NCBI GenBank assembly: GCA_028708105.1
Contig: JAQVZR010000132.1
Span: 1-5,891, forward strand
DNA: 5,891 nt
Source of the DNA: Desulfoplanes sp.
GTDB taxonomy: Bacteria > Desulfobacterota > Desulfovibrionia > Desulfovibrionales > Desulfomicrobiaceae
Direction of reading: 5' to 3'
Shown: one piece after another, positions 1-5,574 of the stretch
Position numbering within the stretch: the stretch's first letter is position 1
Layout: each line of letters opens with the position of its first letter
Made by a program: the position numbers and the translations under genes
The notes under the pieces: generated by a model
What the model saw: only the letters and a program-made list of their open reading frames with translations
The model's database searches: none
Told to the model about the DNA's origin: nothing

Positions 1-453
1 ATGGGCAGATACAGGAACAAGAGGAGCATCTTTAAGGAAGGTGGATTGCAGATAGTTGCTCACATCTTCAGTCACCAATTCCAGCCATTCTGCATCAACC
101 ATATCGATCTTGGTCAGAGCAACCATGCCTGTCTTGATGCCCAGCAGGGTACAAATTTCCAGATGCTCCCGGGTCTGGGGCATGATGCCTTCATCCGCGG
201 CAATGACGAGGACGACAAAATCAATACCGGCGGCTCCGGCCACCATGTTTTTGACAAACTTTTCATGACCGGGAACATCAATAATGCCCAGACGCAGATC
301 ATCTTCCAGATCCAGGAACGCAAACCCCAGCTCGATGGTAATGCCGCGTTTTTTTTCTTCCACCAAACGGTCGCAATTGATCCCGGTCAAGGCTTTGACC
401 AATGTTGTCTTCCCATGATCGATATGACCGGCAGTGCCCATGATGACAGGCAT
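1..453 (-). CDS. selB: Selenocysteine-specific translation elongation factor SelB (N-terminal part, runs off the window)
   Basis: SelB is a GTPase that binds Sec-tRNA(Sec) and a SECIS hairpin in the mRNA and delivers selenocysteine to in-frame UGA codons at the ribosome. The 151 codons present cover most of the GTPase domain: G1 GHIDHGKT (residues 9-16), a switch-I stretch ending in [11 protein letters not shown]3 DVPGHE (59-64), G4 TKID (114-117) and G5 VSA (148-150). The ITIELGFA stretch and the very short N-terminus before GHIDHGKT separate SelB from EF-Tu, which has a longer N-terminus. Family members are usually about 600-650 residues, so about three quarters lies outside the window, including the C-terminal winged-helix RNA-binding part. 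The start at 453 is supported by AAGGAG at 461-466 with a 7-nt spacer; the second Met (codon 5) is less well placed. The gene lies 239 bp downstream of the M18 peptidase gene on the same strand, with selA one gene further upstream. The open frame has no stop in the window. Confidence 0.95.
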   Translation of the reverse strand, partial: MPVIMGTAGHIDHGKTTLVKALTGINCDRLVEEKKRGITIELGFAFLDLEDDLRLGIIDVPGHEKFVKNMVAGAAGIDFVVLVIAADEGIMPQTREHLEICTLLGIKTGMVALTKIDMVDAEWLELVTEDVSNYLQSTFLKDAPLVPVSAH

Positions 454-460
454 GAAGATG

Positions 461-466
461 CTCCTT
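461..466 (-). promoter_or_regulatory. Ribosome binding site of selB
   Basis: The minus strand reads AAGGAG here, 7 nt before the ATG at 453. This perfect Shine-Dalgarno match fixes the selB start. Confidence 0.8.
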
Positions 467-500
467 AACGATTAGATACAACGATATAAAAAGATATACG

Positions 501-526
501 ATATAGAATATAGAATAAAGGATATA
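501..526. repeat. Left arm of an imperfect AT-rich inverted repeat
   Basis: Read 501-526 against the reverse complement of 653-678, this arm matches at 21 of 26 positions, and the inner 8 bases (AGGATATA at 519-526, TATATCCT at 653-660) match exactly. The two arms bracket the GC-rich palindrome. Both are low-complexity AT-rich DNA, so part of the match may be chance. Confidence 0.4.
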
Positions 527-560
527 TACCCGACGCAAAACATGGCTTCCTAGCAGACAT

Positions 561-620
561 CCGTAGGGGCGACCCTTGCGGTCGCCCCTTTCGGCATGTG
601 CACACGGATCTGCCCCAACC
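561..620. repeat. Composite GC-rich palindromic repeat (REP-like)
   Basis: A perfect 10-bp inverted repeat has arms A+GGGGCGACC at 565-574 and GGTCGCCCC+T at 580-589, with a 5-nt loop CTTGC. Beside it, 593-618 reads on the minus strand as GTTGGGGCAGATCC followed by the 8-bp palindrome TGTGCACA (597-604) and TGCC. This looks like a decayed second hairpin. From memory, GGGGCGACC...GGTCGCCCC blocks next to GGGGCAGA...CTGCCCC blocks are dispersed intergenic repeats in many environmental bacteria, including Deltaproteobacteria, and their chance translations give peptides such as VGADPC and RKGRPYG. Both peptides occur in one minus-strand frame here. Only one copy is in the window, so repetition in this genome is inferred. 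No clear transposase is linked to it. Confidence 0.65.
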
Positions 621-652
621 AAAGATTTCGGATAGTAAGCACGTACCTATCT

Positions 653-678
653 TATATCCTCTATCATAAATCCTATAT
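653..678. repeat. Right arm of an imperfect AT-rich inverted repeat
   Basis: This is the partner of the arm at 501-526 (21 of 26 positions match as an inverted repeat). Together they would define a unit of about 180 bp with the palindrome in the middle, which is the size and build of a small non-autonomous element. No target-site duplication was recognised. Confidence 0.4.
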
Positions 679-692
679 TATGAATTCATTCA

Positions 693-2081
693 TCAATTTT
701 TCAAAAAGACCTTATACGCCAGCACCGTTGCATAAACGTCCATCTTGCTGCTGATTTCAAAGGGACTGTGCATGGACAGGATACCGGGACCAAAATCGAT
801 AATATTCATGCCGTAGATGGCCAGATATTTAGCAACAGTACCACCTCCGCCGAGATCAACTCTGCCCAGTTCCGCCATCTGCCAGGGGACACCGGCTTCA
901 TTGAGAATCCTTCTGAGCCAGGCCACGTATTCGGCGTGGGCGTCGTTGGCTCCGTATTTGCCCCGGTGCCCGGTAAATTTGCAAAATACCGGCCCATATC
1001 CCAGCCGGGAGGCATTGAGTTTTTCATGGACCTCTTGATAGTCAGGATCAAGGGCTGAATGCACATCTGATGACAAGGCCCGTGTTTTGTTCATGACGTT
1101 CCGGAATTTTGTCTCCGGTTCCCAGGCATCAATAAGATCTTCCATGCAATACTCAAAAAAAAGGGACTGGGCCCCTGTGGAACCGTCAGAACCGATCTCT
1201 TCCTTGTCCCAGAAAATCACGACCTGGGTATATTCGGGCTCCGGACTTTCCAGAAAAGCCTCCATGGATGTAAAGACACAGATACGATCATCCTGGCCAT
1301 AGCTGCCGATCATGGATGTATCCAAACCGACTTCCCGGGCAGGACCGGCAGGGACGGCCTGGATCTCGGCACTGTAGAGATCTTCTTCAACGATCCCATA
1401 TTTTTTGTTTAATAATTGAAGGATATTGCGTTTGATCCTGTCCGTGGAATCATCGTCTTTCTCATCCGCCTCCTTTTTTTCTTCAGCGGGTGCATGTCCC
1501 AGATAAATATTCATTTTCTCGGCTTCAAAGGCCTCGCTGACCTTCTGCTCATTCTGCTTCTGGGACAGATGAGGTAGAAGATCGGCAATGACGAACACGG
1601 GGTCGACGGGATCATCACCAATAGAAATATGAACAGTTTCCCCGTTTGTTTTGGCTATTACACCGTGCAGAGCCAGAGGCCGCGAGAACCACTGATATTT
1701 TTTGATCCCCCCATAATAATGGGTCTTAGCAAGCCCTACTTCGCATTCTTCGTACAGAGGATGCTGCTTGAAATCCACACGAGGACTGTCCGCATGGGAA
1801 CCTATCAGACGGATACCGTCCGACAGAGGTCGTTTGCCTTTGCGGGCAAAAAAAAGCGTCTTGCCCCGGTGATCGCGCATAACCAGATCGCTGGAAAAAT
1901 CTTCAGAAAATCCTTTCGCCTTGAGGATATTTTGTCCCCAAGCCACAACTTCACGCTCGGTCTTGCACCTAGACAAAAAATCCCGATACCGGCCGCAAAC
2001 ATCTTCCATGGCCTTACGGTGTTTTTTTGTATCATAAATTTCCCAGCAACTCTTGGGATCACAAGTAAGTTTCGGTTCCAT
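693..2081 (-). CDS. M18-family metallo-aminopeptidase (putative aminopeptidase 1)
   Basis: The product is a predicted cytoplasmic, probably dodecameric, two-metal peptidase that removes N-terminal residues from peptides. It has no signal peptide. Counted from the GTG at 2084, the residues expected for the M18 metal site and catalysis are all present: His97 in GSHADSPR, the bridging Asp266 in GQDDR, Glu295-Glu296 in DKEEIGS, Asp340 in SSDVHS and His439 in SMHSPFE. THYYGGIKKYQW (121-132) and the DLLPHL segment (168-173) are typical of the longer bacterial M18 branch, which is usually about 450-470 residues. A charged stretch (EEKKEADEKDDD, about 201-212) lies in the variable middle region. ATG at 2081 (462 residues) is preferred over the adjacent GTG at 2084, because AAGGAG at 2089-2094 sits 7 nt from the ATG but only 4 nt from the GTG. 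The gene stands between selA and selB on the same strand. No link between this peptidase and selenocysteine synthesis is known to me, and its substrate cannot be read from the sequence. Confidence 0.92.
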   Translation of the reverse strand: MEPKLTCDPKSCWEIYDTKKHRKAMEDVCGRYRDFLSRCKTEREVVAWGQNILKAKGFSEDFSSDLVMRDHRGKTLFFARKGKRPLSDGIRLIGSHADSPRVDFKQHPLYEECEVGLAKTHYYGGIKKYQWFSRPLALHGVIAKTNGETVHISIGDDPVDPVFVIADLLPHLSQKQNEQKVSEAFEAEKMNIYLGHAPAEEKKEADEKDDDSTDRIKRNILQLLNKKYGIVEEDLYSAEIQAVPAGPAREVGLDTSMIGSYGQDDRICVFTSMEAFLESPEPEYTQVVIFWDKEEIGSDGSTGAQSLFFEYCMEDLIDAWEPETKFRNVMNKTRALSSDVHSALDPDYQEVHEKLNASRLGYGPVFCKFTGHRGKYGANDAHAEYVAWLRRILNEAGVPWQMAELGRVDLGGGGTVAKYLAIYGMNIIDFGPGILSMHSPFEISSKMDVYATVLAYKVFLKN

Positions 2082-2088
2082 CACGATT

Positions 2089-2094
2089 CTCCTT
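2089..2094 (-). promoter_or_regulatory. Ribosome binding site of the M18 peptidase gene
   Basis: The minus strand reads AAGGAG, 7 nt before the ATG at 2081. It decides between that ATG and the overlapping GTG at 2084. The 105-bp gap to selA shows no hairpin with a T-tract. It holds only a 5-bp stem (2127-2131 with 2139-2143) of doubtful meaning. Confidence 0.7.
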
Positions 2095-2189
2095 TTTTAT
2101 TACACCAGATCACATTGGACACACGACAGGAAAAAACATCCTGAATTTTCCAGGGCTGCGCATGGTTATCGTATCCTGTATTCTTTTTT

Positions 2190-3593
2190 TTACCCCAATC
2201 CATTTATCGCCTGCTCCAGCACATCCACCACCAACGGTATTTCCTTGTCATTGATGGTCCGGGGATCAAGACAGAAGTAATCATTCTCAATGCGCCCTAC
2301 AAGGGGCGGATCCGTAGCCAGCAATACGGTTTTCAGTTCATCTGCCGTGCATAAAGTATTTTTGATTCCTACCAGCGTTGTTTGTATATCCTGTTCGGGG
2401 AAGGCCCCGCCGCCCACCCGGGAGACACCGGGCAACAAGGTCACGGACATGTTGCTGCTGAAATGAGCTGCTATCCGTTTTTTGATCCGTCCGGCTTTAG
2501 CGCGCAAGAAGCGGACATCCGCCGTGATCATAGCCAGAGTGGGCACGCTTTTCCGGGCCAGTTCGGGATCAAGATACAGCCTGAGCGTGGCTTCAAGAGC
2601 AGCCAGCGTCATTTTGTCAATACGCATGGCCCGGTTCATCTGATTGGTCTTGATGGGATCAATATACTTTTTTTTACCGATGATGATCCCGGCCTGCGGT
2701 CCGCCGAGCAGCTTGTCCCCACTGAAGGAAATGATATCCAGACCAGCGGCCACTGTTTTTTGAACAGTGGGTTCGGGCATCATATTGTACGCGGAAAAAT
2801 CAAAAAAATTGCCGCTGCCCATGTCTTCGATCACCGGAAGAGCATGTTTATTCCCCAGGGCCACCAGATCTTCCTGAGAGACCGCCTTGTGGAATCCGAT
2901 AATTCGGTAATTGGAGGTATGTACGCGCATGAGTACTGCGGTGTTTTCGGTAATGGCCTGCTCGTAGTCACGCACATGGGTCCGGTTGGTGGCTCCTACT
3001 TCCTTGAGAGTGGCTCCGCTCTTGGCCATGACATCGGGAATACGGAAAGAGCCGCCGATTTCCACGAGTTCCCCCCTGGAGACAATGGCTTCTTTGCCCT
3101 TGGCCCAGGTATCCAGAATAAGCAGTACGGCCGCTGCGTTGTTGTTGACCACCAGGGCTGCTTCAGCCCCTGTCAGTTTGCACAGCAGCTCTTCCACATG
3201 AGCGTAGCGGATTCCCCGTTTGCCGGTTTCCAAATTAAATTCCAGATTGGAATAATACCGGCAGGCATCCGATACCGCGTCCACCACAGCATCAGCCAAA
3301 ATGGAACGGCCCAGATTGGTGTGCACCACAACTCCCGTGCCGTTGATCACCCGACGAAAATGGGGCCGGGATTGTGAACGGACAAAGGACGCAGCTCTGG
3401 CCGCAATTTTTTCCCATCCCAGGTCTTCGGGATCAGTTACGACCGAATCTTTGATTTCCTGACGACAGAGATCCAAAAACCGATTGATCTGTTCCCGCTG
3501 CAGGGGCTGCGAAATATGGACAAGTTCCTTGCGCTTCGAAAATTCCTGCAGGAGTTTATCAACGGAAGGAAGAAGTCTGAATAGCGTTTTCAA
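2190..3593 (-). CDS. selA: L-seryl-tRNA(Sec) selenium transferase SelA (selenocysteine synthase)
   Basis: SelA is a cytoplasmic, PLP-dependent enzyme that turns Ser-tRNA(Sec) into Sec-tRNA(Sec) using selenophosphate made by SelD. Counted from the TTG start the protein has 467 residues, close to the 463 of E. coli SelA. Visible signatures are the N-terminal LFRLLPSVDKLL, INGTGVVVHTNLGR (about 84-97), VVNNNAAAVLL (about 148-158), SRGELVEIGGSFRIPDVM (about 172-189), GATNRTH (about 200-206) and the PLP-lysine motif SFSGDKLLGGPQAG with Lys294. KMTLAALEATLRLYL (about 327-341) and VGRI near the C-terminus also match the family. The frame is open back to an ATG at 3656, but TTG at 3593 is preferred: a GGAG lies 9 nt before it, the extra 21 residues do not resemble SelA, and the upstream ATG is inside a perfect inverted repeat. 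The gene follows folC by 136 bp and precedes the M18 peptidase gene and selB. Confidence 0.96.
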   Translation of the reverse strand: MKTLFRLLPSVDKLLQEFSKRKELVHISQPLQREQINRFLDLCRQEIKDSVVTDPEDLGWEKIAARAASFVRSQSRPHFRRVINGTGVVVHTNLGRSILADAVVDAVSDACRYYSNLEFNLETGKRGIRYAHVEELLCKLTGAEAALVVNNNAAAVLLILDTWAKGKEAIVSRGELVEIGGSFRIPDVMAKSGATLKEVGATNRTHVRDYEQAITENTAVLMRVHTSNYRIIGFHKAVSQEDLVALGNKHALPVIEDMGSGNFFDFSAYNMMPEPTVQKTVAAGLDIISFSGDKLLGGPQAGIIIGKKKYIDPIKTNQMNRAMRIDKMTLAALEATLRLYLDPELARKSVPTLAMITADVRFLRAKAGRIKKRIAAHFSSNMSVTLLPGVSRVGGGAFPEQDIQTTLVGIKNTLCTADELKTVLLATDPPLVGRIENDYFCLDPRTINDKEIPLVVDVLEQAINGLG

Positions 3594-3602
3594 AAGAAAG
3601 CT

Positions 3603-3608
3603 CTCCTG
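3603..3608 (-). promoter_or_regulatory. Ribosome binding site supporting the TTG start of selA
   Basis: The minus strand reads AGGAGAG in this stretch, with its GGAG core 9 nt before the TTG at 3593. No comparable site precedes the ATG at 3656. Confidence 0.65.
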
Positions 3609-3628
3609 GATATATGTAATCTGGAAAT

Positions 3629-3656
3629 ATGCATGGATACATACGAATCCATGCAT
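3629..3656 (-). promoter_or_regulatory. Perfect 10-bp inverted repeat (hairpin or operator) in the selA leader
   Basis: Arms ATGCATGGAT (3629-3638) and ATCCATGCAT (3647-3656) are exact inverted copies around an 8-nt loop. No T-tract follows on either strand, so it is not a standard terminator. It ends 35 nt before the selA TTG start and about 20 nt before its ribosome binding site. It could be an RNA hairpin in the selA leader or a binding site for a dimeric protein. In E. coli a SECIS-like element in the selAB leader lets SelB damp translation. Whether this hairpin does the same is inference only. Confidence 0.5.
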
Positions 3657-3729
3657 TGAATAAAGAAATGCAGGCGAGGCGGGACGTCCGGTCTCTCGGG
3701 GAACGGTATTTCTGAATCACCGGATAAAA

Positions 3730-5058
3730 CTACCCCAGAGCAAGCTCTTCAGGCTTGATCCGAAAAAATTCTCCCAGCAGATAAAGGGAACCACAGATAA
3801 GTATCTTGCTGTCTTGTCCTGCAACCAGATCAAGAGCTGCCTGCATATCATTGCAGGGCTGCGCCCTTTGTCCTAAAAGTGCGGCCAGTTGGTTTGCGTT
3901 CACGGCACGGTCGTTATTTCTGATCTGGGGTACAAGAATCGGACCTGCCGGGCACAACCTTTGAACCTGTTCCAGGCATTGGAGAATATTTTTATCTCCC
4001 ATACATGAAAAAATCATATAATCAGGTACAAAATGCATGGCATGCAAGGCTGCCTCAAGGGCTGCCAGACCCATTTTATTATGAGCACCGTCCAATAAAA
4101 AAGTGGGAGTTCCCGGCAAGAGCTGCATTCTTCCCGGATGTTTCACCCGAGCGAGCCCCTCTTTACATTTCAACGGCAAGAATGGCCACCCCCTGGCCCC
4201 AACAAAAATAGACCAGCCTTGAAGAGCCAATAACGCATTATCCTGCTGAAAGAGGCCTTTCAATCCCAAATGTTCCGGAGACATGATCAGTTTGTGGTCA
4301 TTATCAATAATAAAAGGCTGGTCATCACCAAGGGGTACGCCGGGATTGCCCCTATAGAATGTAGCACACTGAGCATCAGCCCGGGCCTTGATAATCTTTA
4401 GGACTGATTCTTCCTGACGGCCGCAAAGTACATTTCCTCCGGTAATGGCTCCGGCCTTGTCGGCGGCAATGGTCTCCAAATCATGACCAAGGAGAGCTTC
4501 ATGATCAAGGCCGATAGGAGCCATCAATGTCAAATCATAGCTGAAGGCCGAGGTGGCATCCCACGTCCCGCCCAGCCCTGTTTCCATGATGATCACGTCC
4601 ACCCGGGCACGTTCAAAAGCGAGCATGCCCATCAGCGTCAGGAGCTCGAAATAGGAAAAATCAACATCAGGGCACGCTGCATACACCGCATTAGCTAGAT
4701 CAATCCAATGTTCTTCACTCAAAAGCTGCCCTGTAATCCGGATACGTTCCCGAGGGGTAATAAAATGTGGGGAGGTGAACAGTCCTGTCGAATGCCCATG
4801 TGCACGGGCAATGGATTCCAGAAAGGCCGCCGTAGATCCCTTGCCGTTGGTGCCCACAATATGGATTCTTCTGCCCTGCCCACGAGAAAGCCCCAGGCGT
4901 TCAATCCCGGCATGCACCCGTTCAAGGCCTGGTTTCATACGAAACAGGCCCAGAGAATCGAGATGAGAAGCAAAATGTGCCCATGATGAAAAATGATACG
5001 GAAGACGCCCCTGTTGGGGACAACGATCAATGCTATCAATGCTGTATGTATTGGACAT
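3730..5058 (-). CDS. folC: Bifunctional folylpolyglutamate synthase/dihydrofolate synthase FolC
   Basis: FolC is a cytoplasmic ATP-dependent ligase of the Mur ligase fold. It joins L-glutamate to dihydropteroate to give dihydrofolate and then extends the glutamate tail of folates. In the 442 residues one sees MKPGLERV (41-48), the P-loop GTNGKGS (69-75), TSPHFITPRERIRI (95-108), ETGLGGTWDATS (159-170; many homologs read EVGLGGRLDATN), GLDHEALLGHDLETIAADKAGAI (about 183-205, with Lys201 at the usually carbamylated position), HPGRMQ (307-312), LLDGAHN (321-327) and ICGSLYLLGEFF (421-432). Length is normal for the family. Whether both activities are present cannot be told from sequence alone; the bifunctional name follows bacterial custom. 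ATG at 5058 is the only plausible start before the conserved N-terminal region. It lacks a classic ribosome site; only an AGGG about 9 nt upstream is available, inside a small GC hairpin. Downstream, selA begins after 136 bp with no clear terminator between. Confidence 0.94.
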   Translation of the reverse strand: MSNTYSIDSIDRCPQQGRLPYHFSSWAHFASHLDSLGLFRMKPGLERVHAGIERLGLSRGQGRRIHIVGTNGKGSTAAFLESIARAHGHSTGLFTSPHFITPRERIRITGQLLSEEHWIDLANAVYAACPDVDFSYFELLTLMGMLAFERARVDVIIMETGLGGTWDATSAFSYDLTLMAPIGLDHEALLGHDLETIAADKAGAITGGNVLCGRQEESVLKIIKARADAQCATFYRGNPGVPLGDDQPFIIDNDHKLIMSPEHLGLKGLFQQDNALLALQGWSIFVGARGWPFLPLKCKEGLARVKHPGRMQLLPGTPTFLLDGAHNKMGLAALEAALHAMHFVPDYMIFSCMGDKNILQCLEQVQRLCPAGPILVPQIRNNDRAVNANQLAALLGQRAQPCNDMQAALDLVAGQDSKILICGSLYLLGEFFRIKPEELALG

Positions 5059-5078
5059 AAAAAAAGGCCCTGCCGGCC
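5059..5078 (-). promoter_or_regulatory. GC hairpin plus seven T directly upstream of the folC start
   Basis: On the minus strand GGCC, a 5-nt loop GGCAG and GGCC are followed by TTTTTTT and then the ATG of folC. The stem has only 4 bp, so as a terminator it is weak. The only Shine-Dalgarno-like bases (AGGG) are inside the loop and 3' arm, so the fold would also hide the ribosome site. It may be an attenuator or simply chance. Confidence 0.35.
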
Positions 5079-5116
5079 GAAAAGAATAAAAGGATAGGAT
5101 GATTCAGTGCATTGAA

Positions 5117-5146
5117 ATTCTTGACCAAGGTCCGGGTCTTTGTCAA
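5117..5146 (-). promoter_or_regulatory. Candidate sigma-70 promoter for folC
   Basis: On the minus strand a perfect TTGACA (5146-5141) is followed after 18 bp by AAGAAT (5122-5117, 4 of 6 matches to TATAAT). It would give a leader of about 50 nt to the folC ATG. No other candidate in the gap is as good on this strand. Confidence 0.4.
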
Positions 5147-5204
5147 ATATTGAAAACAAAATTTTCTTCCCGGAGATCAAAAATAAGAATTCACGGATAA
5201 CAAG

Positions 5205-5272
5205 TTGACATCGCATCCACTCTTCTTTACATCCCCTTTTCTGTCGTTGTGAGAAATCCTGTTTCTTATAAT
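5205..5272 (+). promoter_or_regulatory. Promoter region of the tRNA-Arg gene
   Basis: Two partial signals are visible. A perfect TTGACA at 5205-5210 has only TACATC 17 bp later (5228-5233). A perfect TATAAT at 5267-5272, about 41 bp before the mature tRNA, lacks a good -35 at normal spacing. The TATAAT is the better placed for the tRNA transcript. The two boxes are too far apart to belong together. Confidence 0.4.
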
Positions 5273-5313
5273 AGACAACCCAAGAAGAAATTCGTATAAA
5301 TTCTTTTTCCGAT

Positions 5314-5390
5314 GCGCCCGTAGCTCAGCTGGATAGAGCAACTGCCTTCTAAGCCGTAGGTCGCAGGTTCGAACCCTGCCGGGCGCACCA
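5314..5390 (+). tRNA. tRNA-Arg, anticodon UCU
   Basis: The 77-nt sequence folds as a full cloverleaf. The 7-bp acceptor stem GCGCCCG/CGGGCGC is perfect, the D stem is GCTC/GAGC, and the anticodon loop CTTCTAA (5346-5352) has TCT at 5348-5350. The variable loop has 5 nt, and the T arm is GCAGG-TTCGAAC-CCTGC. The discriminator base is A and the CCA end is encoded. UCU reads AGA (and AGG by wobble) arginine codons. The anticodon stem ACTGC (5341-5345) against GCCGT (5353-5357) has a T/C mismatch at the middle pair (5343 with 5355); the other four pairs are standard. The gene is followed at once by an intrinsic terminator, so it is probably a single-gene transcript. It lies between folC (divergent) and rel (convergent). 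It is not tRNA-Sec, which would have UCA and a much longer variable arm. Confidence 0.96.
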
Positions 5391-5398
5391 TAAGAATC

Positions 5399-5437
5399 AA
5401 GAGGTTACAGCTTGTACGCTGTAACCTCTTTTTTTTT
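5399..5437 (+). terminator. Intrinsic terminator of the tRNA-Arg gene
   Basis: A perfect 13-bp stem (5399-5411 with 5418-5430) and a 6-nt loop TTGTAC are followed by an unbroken run of T (5429-5437, the first two also in the stem). It starts 9 nt after the CCA end. The minus strand has no matching T-run, so it works for the tRNA transcript only. Confidence 0.92.
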
Positions 5438-5498
5438 CCAAAAACACTAAATTTGATTGCAAACAGGATACGGTGATCTGACACCTCCCTATGCCAAA

Positions 5499-5538
5499 GC
5501 AAAAACGGCCATCTGACATATACTTCCAGACGACCGTT
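5499..5538 (-). terminator. Intrinsic terminator of the rel/spoT-type gene
   Basis: On the minus strand, arms AACGGTCGTCTG (5538-5527) and CAGATGGCCGTT (5515-5504) form a 12-bp stem with two G-U pairs around an 11-nt loop. Five T (5505-5501, two within the stem), then GC and three more T follow. It begins 36 bp after the rel stop codon. With the tRNA terminator it closes two convergent transcripts within about 140 bp. Confidence 0.75.
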
Positions 5539-5574
5539 CGTATGCATTGAGTACCCATCACCACCAACGATGCA

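Larger units (their letters stand above)
454..692. other. Intergenic region between the M18 peptidase gene and selB
   Basis: This 239-bp gap has no believable gene. A GC-rich palindromic block (about 561-620) sits between two very AT-rich arms (about 480-530 and 640-690). The arms contain many TATA-like strings, so a selB promoter could lie here, but no pair of -35 and -10 boxes stands out. The hairpin in the middle has no T-tract on the minus strand, so it does not look like a terminator for the peptidase gene. Confidence 0.7.

Noticed and set aside
1..468. Plus-strand open frame of 155 codons at the left edge
   Set aside because: It lies opposite the selB GTPase domain, whose G1, G3 and G4 motifs are clear on the minus strand. 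The plus-strand product resembles no family I know.
299..622. Minus-strand frame of 107 codons across the peptidase-selB gap
   Set aside because: Its first part is the translated GC-rich repeat (VGADPC, RKGRPYG), its middle is AT-rich DNA giving a false hydrophobic stretch, and its end overlaps selB in another frame.
680..689. 10-bp palindrome ATGAATTCAT just after the peptidase stop codon
   Set aside because: It has no loop, is AT-rich and is a single occurrence with no neighbouring signal.
2127..2143. Small hairpin (CAGGA/TCCTG) upstream of the M18 peptidase gene
   Set aside because: The stem has 5 bp with an AT-rich loop and no following T-tract, which is within chance for this composition.
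2382..3377. Long plus-strand open frame of 331 codons inside selA
   Set aside because: It is fully antisense to selA, which has all its family motifs, has no good ribosome site, and its composition looks like a reverse-frame shadow.
5314..5390. Could this tRNA be tRNA-Sec (selC), given selA and selB nearby
   Set aside because: The anticodon is TCT, the acceptor stem is 7 bp and the variable loop only 5 nt. tRNA-Sec has TCA, a longer acceptor stem and a long variable arm.
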